The notes under the pieces are model-generated. The model ran no database searches. It had not been told where the DNA came from and saw nothing but the letters and a program-made list of their open reading frames with translations. A stretch of DNA of 64,000 bases, taken from positions 15,508,410-15,572,409 of the forward strand of contig NC_135212.1 in NCBI RefSeq assembly GCF_052324685.1, given 5' to 3'. Both the position numbers and the translations under genes were made by a program. Every line of letters begins with the position of its first letter. The first letter of the stretch is position 1. This stretch comes from Brachyhypopomus gauderio. Lineage: Eukaryota > Chordata > Actinopteri > Gymnotiformes > Hypopomidae. Shown in pieces: positions 23,753 through 32,521 of the stretch.

Positions 23753-24342
23753 CACATATATTATATACACACGCTTCAGAAGTGTCTTTTTAAATACGCA
23801 GTTAAAACGTGACAAAACCTGCATTAATGCGCAGTTTTCCCGAATCCTCACGCGTCTTCTTAGAGGTAAAGGGTGTAGTTACAAACAGGATGAACAAAAA
23901 ATAAATTTACATTTTAAGAACTGATATCCGCAAAACATGACATATTATAACATGACATTTATAACATGACATATATTAAAACATGATATATATTATGATT
24001 TGCTATTCAAAGTGCGTTCTACGTTACCAGTGCGCACTGGTCTCCGTGATGTCCACATGTGCAGGTAGGGAGCAGACGGGCCACGTTTGATGTGGCGTTG
24101 CTCTCTGTCCTGTAGCGCACGTGCAGCGTTAGTTCGTGCGTGTGCCGGCGGGTACGCGTTTCCACCAAATGTGCGTGTGCGTTTGGTGTTTCCACCAAAT
24201 GTGCGTGTGCGTTTGCATCACGGCGGTCAGCAGCGGATCCACGACAGCTGCCCGTCGACCAGAGCACAACTCCGGCGAGAAACAGGACACACGCGCTGAA
24301 AATGACCAATACCGCGCGAGAGAAACAAGTTAACATTTGCAA
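4140..24342 (-). CDS. evc2: EVC2 (limbin), ciliary EVC complex subunit 2
   Basis: EVC2 is a single-pass ciliary membrane protein with a long coiled-coil tail. It partners EVC in the EvC zone at the cilium base and promotes Smoothened signalling. Coding exons 5' to 3': 24028-24342, 23475-23650, 23112-23156, 22151-22331, 21309-21409, 19757-19822, 17405-17539, 13323-13465, 12835-13135, 11538-11777, 11170-11345, 9767-9926, 9517-9678, 9101-9372, 8784-9018, 8456-8596, 7292-7501, 6470-6666, 6271-6358, 5275-5414, 5029-5133, 4140-4554. Total about 1334 codons; human has 1308. Diagnostic matches: [25 protein letters not shown] before the membrane segment; [27 protein letters not shown]; and the C-terminal Weyers region, GERLFIFQ then [12 protein letters not shown]. 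An N-terminal hydrophobic segment follows the ATG at 24342. Phases agree at all junctions except exon 1 to exon 2, where a small exon may be missing or the exon 1 end is wrong. Confidence 0.93.
4662..4800 (+). repeat. Dispersed LINE/SINE 3'-tail repeat, copy 1
   Basis: Contains ggcatttagcagacgctctt then a motif reading gagcgacttacaaagtgctt. A diverged plus-strand copy lies at about 46112-46300 and a minus-strand copy at about 10060-10135. This looks like the 3' tail shared by fish CR1/L2-type LINEs and the SINEs that borrow it; the family is from memory. It lies in the last EVC2 intron, beside short CT and CA runs. Confidence 0.6.
5486..6265. repeat. Minisatellite, about 40-bp units, telomere-like core
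   Basis: Around 20 tandem units built on gttagggtgaggtagaggac followed by atgtaggggtgtgtacac. Some units are shortened to about 27-30 bp, giving higher-order blocks towards the right end. It sits in the EVC2 intron between exons 5275-5414 and 6271-6358. Long open frames across it on the minus strand come only from the periodic sequence lacking stops. Confidence 0.95.
8080..8230 (+). mobile_element. LINE 3'-UTR fragment (same family as 37310-38975)
   Basis: Reads cttggttgctctcaaggttt, then ccttgccacc and gtaaagctgctttgtaacag. This matches the 3' ends at about 38370-38975 and 40200-40400. It is a 5'-truncated plus-strand fragment in an EVC2 intron. Confidence 0.6.
9929..10031. repeat. Compound CA/TA microsatellite at an EVC2 splice acceptor
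   Basis: A (CA)n run changes to TA and mixed CA repeats. On the coding strand the run ends in GTAG, which is the acceptor of EVC2 exon 9767-9926. Confidence 0.9.
10060..10135 (-). repeat. Dispersed LINE/SINE 3'-tail repeat, minus-strand copy
   Basis: The plus strand reads tgtaagtcactctggataaa then gtttctgctaaatcc, the reverse complement of the repeat at 4662 and 46112, diverged by several bases. Confidence 0.6.
10146..11050. mobile_element. Cluster of non-autonomous DNA-transposon fragments
   Basis: At least three repeat starts are visible: gctgggtggtataccggttt at about 10148; ccgtattttctcgactata with tandem taagccgcacc at about 10452-10552; and gatcggtatcggatcgg at about 10859. A stretch near 10660-10710 (cccctcattt, then cataaagacg and acagatgatatt) is shared with the hAT-like element at 17966-19558. 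Such sequences are typical of fish hAT derivatives. No terminal repeat pair or target duplication could be closed, so individual borders are unknown. It fills the EVC2 intron between 9926 and 11170. Confidence 0.5.
11781..11838. repeat. (CA)29 microsatellite at an EVC2 splice acceptor
   Basis: A pure CA run. On the coding strand it reads (GT)n then ACAG, the acceptor of EVC2 exon 11538-11777. Confidence 0.95.
11963..12560. repeat. 21-bp minisatellite, about 28 units
   Basis: The unit is close to ggtcctgttaggagcgggtgg, written in two parts as ggtcctgttag and gagcgggtgg; variation is mostly g/c and t/a substitutions at fixed positions. Because 21 is a multiple of three, several frames stay open on the minus strand for over 200 codons, giving proline-rich repeats. 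It lies inside the EVC2 intron between exons 11538-11777 and 12835-13135, with no splice sites joining it in phase, so it is not treated as coding. Confidence 0.95.
14050..15008. mobile_element. Non-autonomous DNA transposon (MITE) with long imperfect terminal inverted repeats
   Basis: The left end reads ccagtgactgtatatataat then ggac. The reverse complement of the right end reads ccagagaccatatatataag then tggac, and similarity continues inward for about 70 bases. The bases gctcaa flank both sides (14044-14049 and 15009-15014), consistent with a short target duplication. A complete tRNA-derived SINE is nested inside. The superfamily is not assigned. Confidence 0.6.
14602..14885 (+). mobile_element. 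tRNA-derived SINE (V-SINE-like), full length
   Basis: The tRNA-like head contains a B-box-like gggttcgattccc. It is followed by a conserved core, cttgagcaaggcacctaacc then tgctccccgggcgcc, and a 3' part with gcggaggacaaatttcgatt. The core resembles the V-SINE central domain known in fishes (family from memory). A second copy, split by an hAT element, lies at 17811-19612. Confidence 0.75.
15640..16735 (+). pseudogene. L2/CR1-like LINE reverse transcriptase fragment, interrupted
   Basis: The translated plus strand gives reverse transcriptase motifs in order: [26 protein letters not shown] and [13 protein letters not shown] (about 16100-16390), then a degenerate thumb-like stretch to about 16735. 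The frame is broken by stops and by a second LINE insertion at 15802-16081. It is a dead copy in the large EVC2 intron between exons 13323-13465 and 17405-17539. Confidence 0.75.
15802..16081 (-). mobile_element. RTE-like LINE 3' fragment inserted in another LINE
   Basis: The minus strand encodes [18 protein letters not shown] and [17 protein letters not shown], the C-terminal tail common in fish RTE-type endonuclease/reverse transcriptases. On its coding strand the element ends in a (GAA)n tail. Near-identical 14-base flanks (ctcagaccaaggct at 15788-15801, ctcagatcaaggct at 16082-16095) are the target-site duplication. Confidence 0.7.
17036..17390. repeat. Degenerate G-rich repeat with TTAGGG-like words
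   Basis: The plus strand repeats ggttagggttagggtt and gggttgggttgagttttggg variants for about 350 bases, just downstream of EVC2 exon 17405-17539 on the coding strand. It resembles an old interstitial telomere-like or minisatellite tract. Confidence 0.75.
17811..19612 (+). mobile_element. Second V-SINE-like copy, split by an hAT insertion
   Basis: The left part (17811-17965) has the core cttgagcaaggcacctaacc and the text ccacagccccctagtaatca. The right part (19567-19612) resumes with acaaatttcgattg and ends like the copy at 14602. The 1.6-kb element between them has its own target duplication, so the SINE was there first. Its 5' end is truncated relative to the first copy. Confidence 0.75.
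17966..19558. mobile_element. Non-autonomous hAT transposon (about 1.6 kb)
   Basis: Perfect 15-bp terminal inverted repeats: TAGAGCTGGGCGATA at the left and its reverse complement at the right end. Flanking 8-mers tgcagagg (17958-17965) and tgcggagg (19559-19566) are the 8-bp target duplication typical of hAT, with one later substitution. The interior is AT-rich with inverted blocks (ccctcatttgcgcgcacata near 18717, its near-complement near 19005) and no transposase frame. It is inserted in a SINE inside an EVC2 intron. Confidence 0.85.
19975..20013. repeat. (GT)n microsatellite
   Basis: About 19 GT dinucleotides within an EVC2 intron. Confidence 0.9.
20104..21109. mobile_element. Non-autonomous hAT transposon (about 1.0 kb)
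   Basis: The left end TAGGGGTGTCACGATT is mirrored by AATCGTGACACCCCTA at the right end, apart from small internal differences. The identical 8-mer gtggtcag flanks both sides (20096-20103, 21110-21117). The locus is itself rich in gtggtcag words (21110-21300), so part of that match could be local repetition. No transposase frame is present. The words aacaaatacgagcct and tgtagcg...gactccgcacac recur near 22634 and 13924, so related fragments lie nearby. Confidence 0.8.
21885..22175 (-). repeat. Tandem copies of an EVC2 exon end plus splice donor
   Basis: Units of about 50-60 bp repeat ttaccaggtagtgagtctgt then ggtaaatgt, followed by a GT-rich spacer. On the coding strand each unit holds the last 25 bases of EVC2 exon 22151-22331, the donor CTG/GTAA, and a CA-rich spacer ending in CCCCAG or CCCCAA. 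Five donors are seen, at about 21930, 21979, 22036, 22089 and 22151, plus one partial unit. Confidence 0.9.
22345..22860. mobile_element. Probable DNA-transposon remnant
   Basis: Starts near caaggcctgtcgtgataatt and shares aacaaatacgagcct with the hAT element at 20104-21109. Terminal repeats could not be paired, so borders are approximate. Confidence 0.35.
23687..23741. repeat. (CA)n/(TA)n microsatellite
   Basis: About 27 CA dinucleotides followed by a short TA-rich segment, in the EVC2 intron just upstream (on the coding strand) of exon 23475-23650. Confidence 0.9.
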
Positions 24343-24955
24343 AACAAAATTGCAATAAAAAAACCATACAAAGTTGGACTAGACCACGTTTCAAAATATT
24401 CGCTCGTCCTGGTGTCTAATAGTGAGGAGACGTGAACTGTAGGCCTGGACAATGATGCATTTAACCTCAGTTCTCTCACTTCATCGCGATCTGAAAGAAA
24501 CAAATCTCCAAATTTGCCCAAAATGTTTCCTAAAGTGGGAGCACGAGGATTTTCGTAAATGTAATCAGAATCTACTTCATCGTTTAGCGCGTTACTTCCA
24601 CTGAAAACATGTTTAGATCGCAAAACAAACGGGGTGGAGCTTTGCTCCAAAGTTTTCCAAATATTTCAACTTTAGGGACACTTTAGGAGAACCCGCCTCT
24701 GAACCACTACTATTGGCCACTCTTTCAGCGCGTCACGCGTGGTGCGATTCTTATTGGTCAAAGGCCATATCTGTCAAAAAGAGTTGCGTAGCGACACGTT
24801 CTTAAGTTAGGAGAACGACCACTTCTTTCCAAATCGCGTTACGGGGGACGCGTTTGTCCGCGAGGTGGGACGCGGTGTGGTCGCGTTACGGGGACGCGTT
24901 TGTCCGCAAGGTGAGACGCGTTGTGGTCGCGTTACGGGGACGCGTTTGTGCTGCA
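24343..24955. promoter_or_regulatory. Divergent EVC2/EVC promoter region
   Basis: The ATG codons of EVC2 (minus, 24342) and EVC (plus, 24956) are about 610 bp apart, so one interval must drive both. It holds two inverted CCAAT boxes, attgg at 24712-24716 and 24753-24757, and CpG-rich words such as cgcgtcacgcgtggtgcg near 24729. No TATA box is evident. Two and a half copies of a unit of about 52 bp (cgttacggggacgcgtttgt...) run from about 24838 to 24952, ending at the EVC start codon, probably in its 5' leader. Confidence 0.7.
24783..24795. promoter_or_regulatory. RFX X-box-like inverted repeat
   Basis: GTTGCGTAGCGAC is a near-palindrome with half-sites GTTGC and GCGAC three bases apart. It resembles the X-box bound by RFX factors, which control many ciliary genes. 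It lies between the CCAAT boxes and the EVC start, in the shared promoter of two ciliary genes. This is a pattern match by eye; the half-sites are imperfect. Confidence 0.35.
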
Positions 24956-25488
24956 ATGCCGCCTGACGGGAGCGAGTGTTCCAGCGACGTCGTCTTACAG
25001 CTCACAGAGTCTCTGCAGATATACTCGGGACTGCTCACCATCGCCGTGGTGTTCGGGGTGTTTTTGGGACTAATCGCTGCTGTTGTTTTGCACGTGTTCT
25101 TCCTAAAACCCCTTTTTCTTCAGGAAAAAAGGGTGAGACCCTATAAAAAATTTAGTATAATCGGTAGTGGTATTGAAATCCTTCCGGCATTGTGGAAACA
25201 AAAACTCAAGGCACAGAATGCATGACTACATCATTACATTGGAAATATGTTTATTATATTGATTTATAGGATTATGAATGTTTATGAGTGCTATTTAAAA
25301 GCTATTTAATGTGGTGGTTAGTTTAAAGGTGCTGACCCCTGGAAACTGCTGGAGGTGGAGGGGACAGACGAGGAAACTGTGGAAAGCAGCAGTATAGGAA
25401 GGAAGACGGTGCCTTCTGATGCAGTGAGTTACACACACACCACATTACTGAAGACAGAGCCTAATGACTTATGTATGTTTAATGCACA

Positions 25489-25542
<54 letters not shown>

Positions 25543-27456
25543 GGAAAGCAGACAGATCCTGTGAACAGTGACATAGCTGCATTTGCACTGAAGGCAAAAG
25601 TTGTTTATCCCATCAGTCAGAGATACAGAGTGAGATCATTTTGCATATTCATTTACATGTCAGGTCATTCATGAATTCAAATTCACAACTAATGAATTAT
25701 TCATAACTATTACTGTTTATTTAATTATGTTAGGGTGTGGTTCCTTTTCCACACGGTTGTCTTCTAATAGCTGTTTTCACAGTTCTAACAGTTGAATAAG
25801 AGTTGAGGTAGTCATTGTCAGTTTGCTGTACTGCTGTGTAGCTGTTCTCTGTGATTGACTAGCCTTGTCTGATGCTTAGCCACTAGCTGATGGTGCCTCA
25901 AATCCCTCCCTGCATGAGCACCCCAAACCAGTTCCACCTGACCAGGGATCCACATCCTCGTCTAGCGATGCCTGGCTGAGCCAAGACGGGGAAGAGGACG
26001 ACGGCAGTCAGTTTCACAGCCCAGGCCACGCCTCCCCAGGCCACGCCTCCCACACACAGCAGAGCCTCACCTTTAGGAGAGCTGAGTGCTACCTGCACAC
26101 ACTATGCTATCCTGGGTGAGAACACACATACACACACACACACACACTATTTGCATGCACAATTATGCTACAAGTGGTTTTAAACCAAACAACAGTTCAA
26201 GCAGTTTCACCGTTGCAGACATTTCCATTGGTGGAATAAAACCGTGAGAGGTTTGGTAGAGCTGCAGTGTCATTATGATGATCGTGTGGTGTAAAGTGGT
26301 CAGGATAGTTCTCAGTTGTCTTTTTCTCTTTGTGACATTACAACAAAATCAACTGTGTTTGATACAAGTTTTTCTTAACCTGTGACCTGATACTATCAAC
26401 ATCCAGTATGTCCAGCATTGCTTAGTCCAGCACCAAACAGGACTTTGCTTGCACAGTTGATGAAGGACCTCTGTCCAAACGTCCTGTTTCTCTTGAAACT
26501 TTGTGCACTTGTACTTTACACATAATCAATATGTAAAAATTGTCAATAATGGCTAAAGATTGCTAAAGATTTTCAGTAAAATTAAGTTAATGTTACAGCC
26601 CCTGACCCCTCCCCTCGGGCGTGTGTGTATGTAGTCTGTGTGTAGTATGTACCAATGTGTGTGCGTTCATCTGTCTCACTTGTGGCTCATTTCGTCAGCG
26701 TTGTGTTGCACCTGGGTTGAGTTTCTTTGAAGGTATTTACTGTGTGTCGATGTCGTGTTCATCACTCGTCTGAGTTGCTCCATGCGTGTCTTTTGAACAC
26801 TGTTTATTGGTGCCTGTATTTCAGGTGTGAAGGCCGTGTGAGTCTGCTCTTTCTGACGCTGCAGAACCTTTATGTGTATACAACTCAACTACAGCAAGAG
26901 AAATGGGATGTAAGTTATGCATGTACTCGCATACATATATGAGCATGTGTTAATGTACACGCAGATGTATCTGCATGGAGTCACACACAAATCTCACCAT
27001 AGAGAGGATATATGTGGTAAAATATCTTGTTGTCAATGAGTACAACTTGTAGTACAGGCAGGTTACCTTTCTGCCTTAATAGGAAAGACTTGCATTTGTA
27101 GCTTCAGTAGCTTAGTAGTTCAGTAGCTTCAGAAGCCCATTTACTATTGCGCTAGAGTAATATAAATCTGTTTATAATACAGAAGGAATCTGCTTTCCCA
27201 ATGTACTCTGTTCTCTTTCTCTTTTTATAGATTTCTATCCATATTTTACGGACTCTGTTCAGCAAAGAGAATGACCATCTAAATAAGCACCTACAGCAGC
27301 TGGAAGAGGTGTGTGTATGTGGGGTGTGTGTGTGTGTGTTTGGGGAAAGCTGTGCAAGCAAATCAACTTCTATATATACAATATTTTTAATAATCTAAAG
27401 GTGACTTTGTCATGACTGCCTTATTTGATTACTTTAAAAATGTTAAGGCAGCACCT

Positions 27457-27489
<33 letters not shown>

Positions 27490-28047
27490 CTCATGTGGTG
27501 ACACATTTACTCAACACACTCTGTACAGGAAATAGAGCAGCTGAAGAGAAATATGCCTTCTGAACTGTTACCCTGCGAGAAGAGACCAGGACCATCGGTC
27601 TGCTCCACTGAAGCCGTGGAGAAAACAGGAACGGAGAAACTGGAACACAAACTGCATTCAGTAATTTCTCTCACACAGATTCACTCACTTGATTTTAAAT
27701 GGCAGTTTTCTCAATAAGTTTGATGTGTCTTGTTCATTTTCGCAGGCTCTGAGTTTTGCTAAACAATTAGAAGAGTTTTGTCAGCATCTTGACAGCTGTT
27801 TGCCTGGTGATGCAACACAGACAACAGCACTCACACTAATGAAGAACCTGCTGTTGGTGGAGGAGCAGGTGGCAGACACTCAGGCAGCCATCATAAAGGT
27901 TTGGTAGATAAGACACCAATGTTCATGTAGATAAATCATATATTTAATCTGATATGTGGGATGAATAAAACTTTACAAAGCTCTTAGGAAACCAAATTAT
28001 ACATTCACTTAGACCTGTGAGAAATCAATGAATAAGTATGCATAACC

Positions 28048-28103
<56 letters not shown>

Positions 28104-31100
28104 GCTCTCTCAGATGCTGTGTGATAGGTTACAGTGGTGGGAGGAGTTTTCTGGTTGGCTAAACATTAGGACCGCCCTTCTGAGGCGTGAGGCAGATATT
28201 ATAATGCAACTAACCGCTCATTTACTGGAGGAGCTTACAGCAGATGGACAGCTAGGATTTGGTCACATGGAGAAGTTGGTCAGTGATCTGCAGACTTCGA
28301 TGACAGAAGAGCTACAGCGCTGCTCTAATGGTACTACATTACAAAAACCACAATACACATCAGGAAGAAACATGAACATTTCACAAAATTGTAGGTTTTT
28401 TTTTTTTTACAGTTATATGGCAGAAGTATATCTGCAATTATGGTTCTAGACCAGCAGTTAGATGTTTACTGGGTTAAGCTCCCACCATTTTCAAGTTACC
28501 ACTGTTGGTTCCCTGAGCAAGGCCCTTACCCTCAATTGCTCAAATTGTCCTTGGTCACAATTGTAGGTCACTTTGAAATAAAAGTACACGCTAAATGCCA
28601 TACATGTAGTAACCATAAACAGCTATGTTAAAGTGTACACAAATTTTGTGTGTGTGTGTGTGTGTGTAGAGATTATGGAACAGACAGTGAAATTGGTCTA
28701 TGAGCACTGCAGAAAGGTGGATGTAAGGATGAGGAAGATGAAGAAGGCTCAGGCCAGAGAGTGGATTCAAAAGCCTGATTCATATGAGCTTCAACAGCAG
28801 GATCCTCACCAGGTTGTCATGGTGAGTAACAGAGCTCTACACCAGTGAGGTTTTAAACATTAATATACTGTAAATTATTCCACAAATTATCTTCCTTATC
28901 TATTCCCTGCATTGACTATTGCAACTTTGTTTTCTACAGTCTTTCTTCCAACCATCTTCAAAACCAAAACCCAAAACTCTGCAGCTAGAATCCTTACATC
29001 TACAACACTATAACACACTGTACACATCACACCTATAGCTGTTACAGCTAGAATACGTACATCTACAACACACTCTACACATCACACTGGCTCCCTGTTG
29101 TATTCCAGATATAATTAGTATAACTTCTTCTCATCTGTAAAGCTCTACATGGATCTTCGTACCTTTCTGAGCTTATTAACCTGTGTATCTCACACCCATA
29201 GATCCTCCAACTCTCATCTTACTGTCCCACAAACACTTACAGGTGTGTGTGTGTGCGTGCGCGTGACTGGTTGCACGTTCATTCCAACTTCTTCCCTTGC
29301 TGTCAGTTTCTAGCAGTCTGTGTCTCTCTTGTGATCTTTCTTGTCTCTCTCATCTGATCAAGGAGCTGCAGTGGAAACACTGGAAACAGAGGATGGACAC
29401 TGAGCTCCAGCAGGACAGGAGAATATCTGATGACTCGTGTGAGCTATGGAAGGTGCGTGGGCTACACTTGGACGTATGATTATGTGGAATAGGTTCTTTT
29501 ATATGTAACTTTCAGATGTTTCATATTTCTCTCTGTGCCAGACACTAGTGTGTCATTTTCAATGTATTTTTACTGAATCTATAACCTAAATAAAATATAT
29601 GTGTATGTGTCTTTCTGTTTTTAGAAGTTATTTTGTCATTTTTCTGGAAGTTTAACGCAACTGTGGAGAGAGTGTTTGCTCTGCACACTCACTGCAAGCT
29701 CTGCCCTCTCAGAGGAACGCTGTCTGTCCCTGCTGCACAGTGCAGAACTCACCCTGGCCAGCCAGGTGCAGGAAGAGGAGACTCGCACCCATCAGCACCT
29801 GCACATGCTTACACAGCACCTGGAGCGGGCTAGACTGGTGCGTGGGGGATACACTGTGTACATGTCTGTGGATATTTCAGTGGGTATGTATTATGGGTTT
29901 AAGGTATACCCCTGTCACGACTGCAGGCTTGGTCAGAAGAGGAAACCCTGGCTAAAGCCTGCCTTAAACACCTAGGCAGTCAACACATGAAGGTTGCCAT
30001 GGCAATGGTTTCCAGACAGAGGGATATTCAGGAAAGGTGAGAAAAAACCAGTATGTTCCTGTGAGGCTACCTCACGGTCTCTGGAGGAATCTCAGCTTTC
30101 TGACAGTTTGAAACTCTCAGTGAAGAATAATAAAACACTTTAGTAGATTAAAAAGTTTAAGTAGATAATTAAGAAATAGACATTTGCATCTTATTAGAAA
30201 TGTCATTTTCACAAGCACTAGCAAGCATCATTCACAATGCTTGGCTAGCTGCAAACGTGATTACCCCTTTTTCTGCAGTGATGGGCTTATTAAGGAGAAA
30301 CAGCGCCTCCTAGTGGTAGAGATCCAGCAAATTTTTGCTGCTCGACACTTCTACAACCATACTGTGAAAGAAATGAAACGTACACAGCTTAAGTTACCGC
30401 CAGATCCACAGGTATACACACAAACACCATCTAACTGATTTTCTGAGGTACCCTCCCCACACAGACCTGGGAATCAAGCCCAGCTTAGCTTCCAGTATTG
30501 CTGTGGCCCAAGTAATCTGGTTTTCAGATCTGTTATTCAGCAAACCATCTAGCGTAAAATAATGCGCTGCCATCACGGTTCACAATGAAGAAGCTACTAT
30601 TCTTTGGTTCCAGCAGAGAATGAACATTTAGGGTTCTGAAACGTGTTTAATTGGGTACCCGAGACAAACGGTTACAGTTCCTTGTTGGTGGATGAAGCAG
30701 TGTTGGGGATCAGTCTGACTGCTCTCCTTCTAGGACCCATGATCACAGGCGTCTGGAGCGAGGCTGGTCCACAGTAAGCGAGGTGGTCTACAGACTTGCA
30801 TGCTTCAAGGGTCAGCGTGGCCCATCTGATCATATCATCTAGGCCAGATTGAATGCCTTGATTTGGGAATATATACATATGTACATTACAGGATAATGCT
30901 TCTCTTCACCTATTCCTGCTTTTTTGTATGACACCCCTGGTGCCAGGAAGGTTAAGGGCCTTGCTCAAGGACCCAGTCATGTGTGCAGAGTGTCACGTTG
31001 GCCCTCAGGCTAGTCTGTCTGTTTTCGCATATGTTTGTCTTTCTGTGTGCTCATGCATTACACTTGTCCTCATTTTGTTATATTTGATATGCTGTATGCA

Positions 31101-32480
31101 TGTCTTGTGAATGTATGTCTATTTAGCTGTGTATCACATGATATTTGTCAAAAAAATGAAAGTAAAAGACATTCTCATCCCTCACTATAATTGTTATAGA
31201 ATGATCGATTACACAGGATGTCAGTGGCAGCGTGGGCTACTGCCTCAGGGGCAAAGCACAGGTGTCCCCTCCGAATTTATTGAGTATTTGGGGAAGAACT
31301 CCCCTTCTGGGGGAAGAAGACCAGCTGGATTTCCTCTACTGGGCCACCTCTCCCTAGGGCACCTCCACCTGCTCCTCCAGCCCAGCTCCTAACCCAGGCC
31401 CACAAAAGAAACAACAAGATGAGGGCAGGAGAGCAGAGAGTGTCTGTTGAGACCCAGTCTGGTGTGCATCGCTATGACTCACACATGGAGAAAGAGAAGA
31501 GCTTCTGTCCAGCACATCCTGAGCTGGTGTTTGCCATGAGTTTAGATTCAGCCTAAAGAAAAAACATTTAAAATTTTTAGGAACAAGGAGTATTCTTCAT
31601 AATAATAATTATTATTACACAGCTGTTCCTTTTTTAAAGCCTAACTTGGATCTGAATGTTTGCTGAATATCTCCAGCATCCAGCTCGCTCCTGAGGAGTT
31701 TATCTGGGTCCTTGGCTTCAAGAATGCCACTATTATGCCATTATATTAGTATTTCTAACACTACTATTCCACAATACATATAATCTGCATTCAGCAATTT
31801 ATGTACTAATGAGAACAGAACTTTGCTGTCATTGATTAGAGCCTTCAGCAGGAGTTCCTGTCAGAACTGGAGACTGCCTCTGAATTCCTACAAGGACATG
31901 CCCAATTCCTAATTGGCCACGCCCTTGCCAACAGTGTTCGGCTGCAATTGGTAGCCTCACAGGCTGGTAACATGGCAACAGCAGTTGACACACAGAAGGT
32001 GAGAGGTCTATAATGTAATTAAATGTTCTGTATCACACACAAGAAGCAATAAAAAGTCTTTATCCTCTCTGTCTCTCTCAAGGAGCAGCTGAGGAAGGCG
32101 GTGTGTGAGAGTGTTCATGTAACGGAGGATTCTGTCACTGCGCTAATCATGAACTACTACTCCCAGATTCAGACTATTATCACAGCCATACAGCACGGGC
32201 AACACCACCAAAACACCAGTACAGCACTCATTCCCCTTCATTTTGGTTACATCTTTTCCCCCAGTGGCTGATTTCATAGATAGTATTTACATTTTCCGTG
32301 TGTGTATTTCAGAGGTGAGGGACAGATGGAGAAAGAGAAGAGAGAGTGTCAGAACTCTACACAGAGAGCTGAGCAACTGGTCCAGGAAGCCTCACTCTGC
32401 TGAGTTTTACAAGAGGTACATGCATACACTCAGGTGATTTGTGAGCTCAAATTCAAACCAACCCACTTGCATCTGGATGG

Positions 32481-32521
<41 letters not shown>

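Noticed and set aside
24330..24650. 106-codon minus-strand frame upstream of EVC2
   Set aside because: It is in a different frame from the EVC2 start at 24342, has no membrane segment in the expected place, and lies in the promoter/leader. It could be a leader frame but nothing supports a product.
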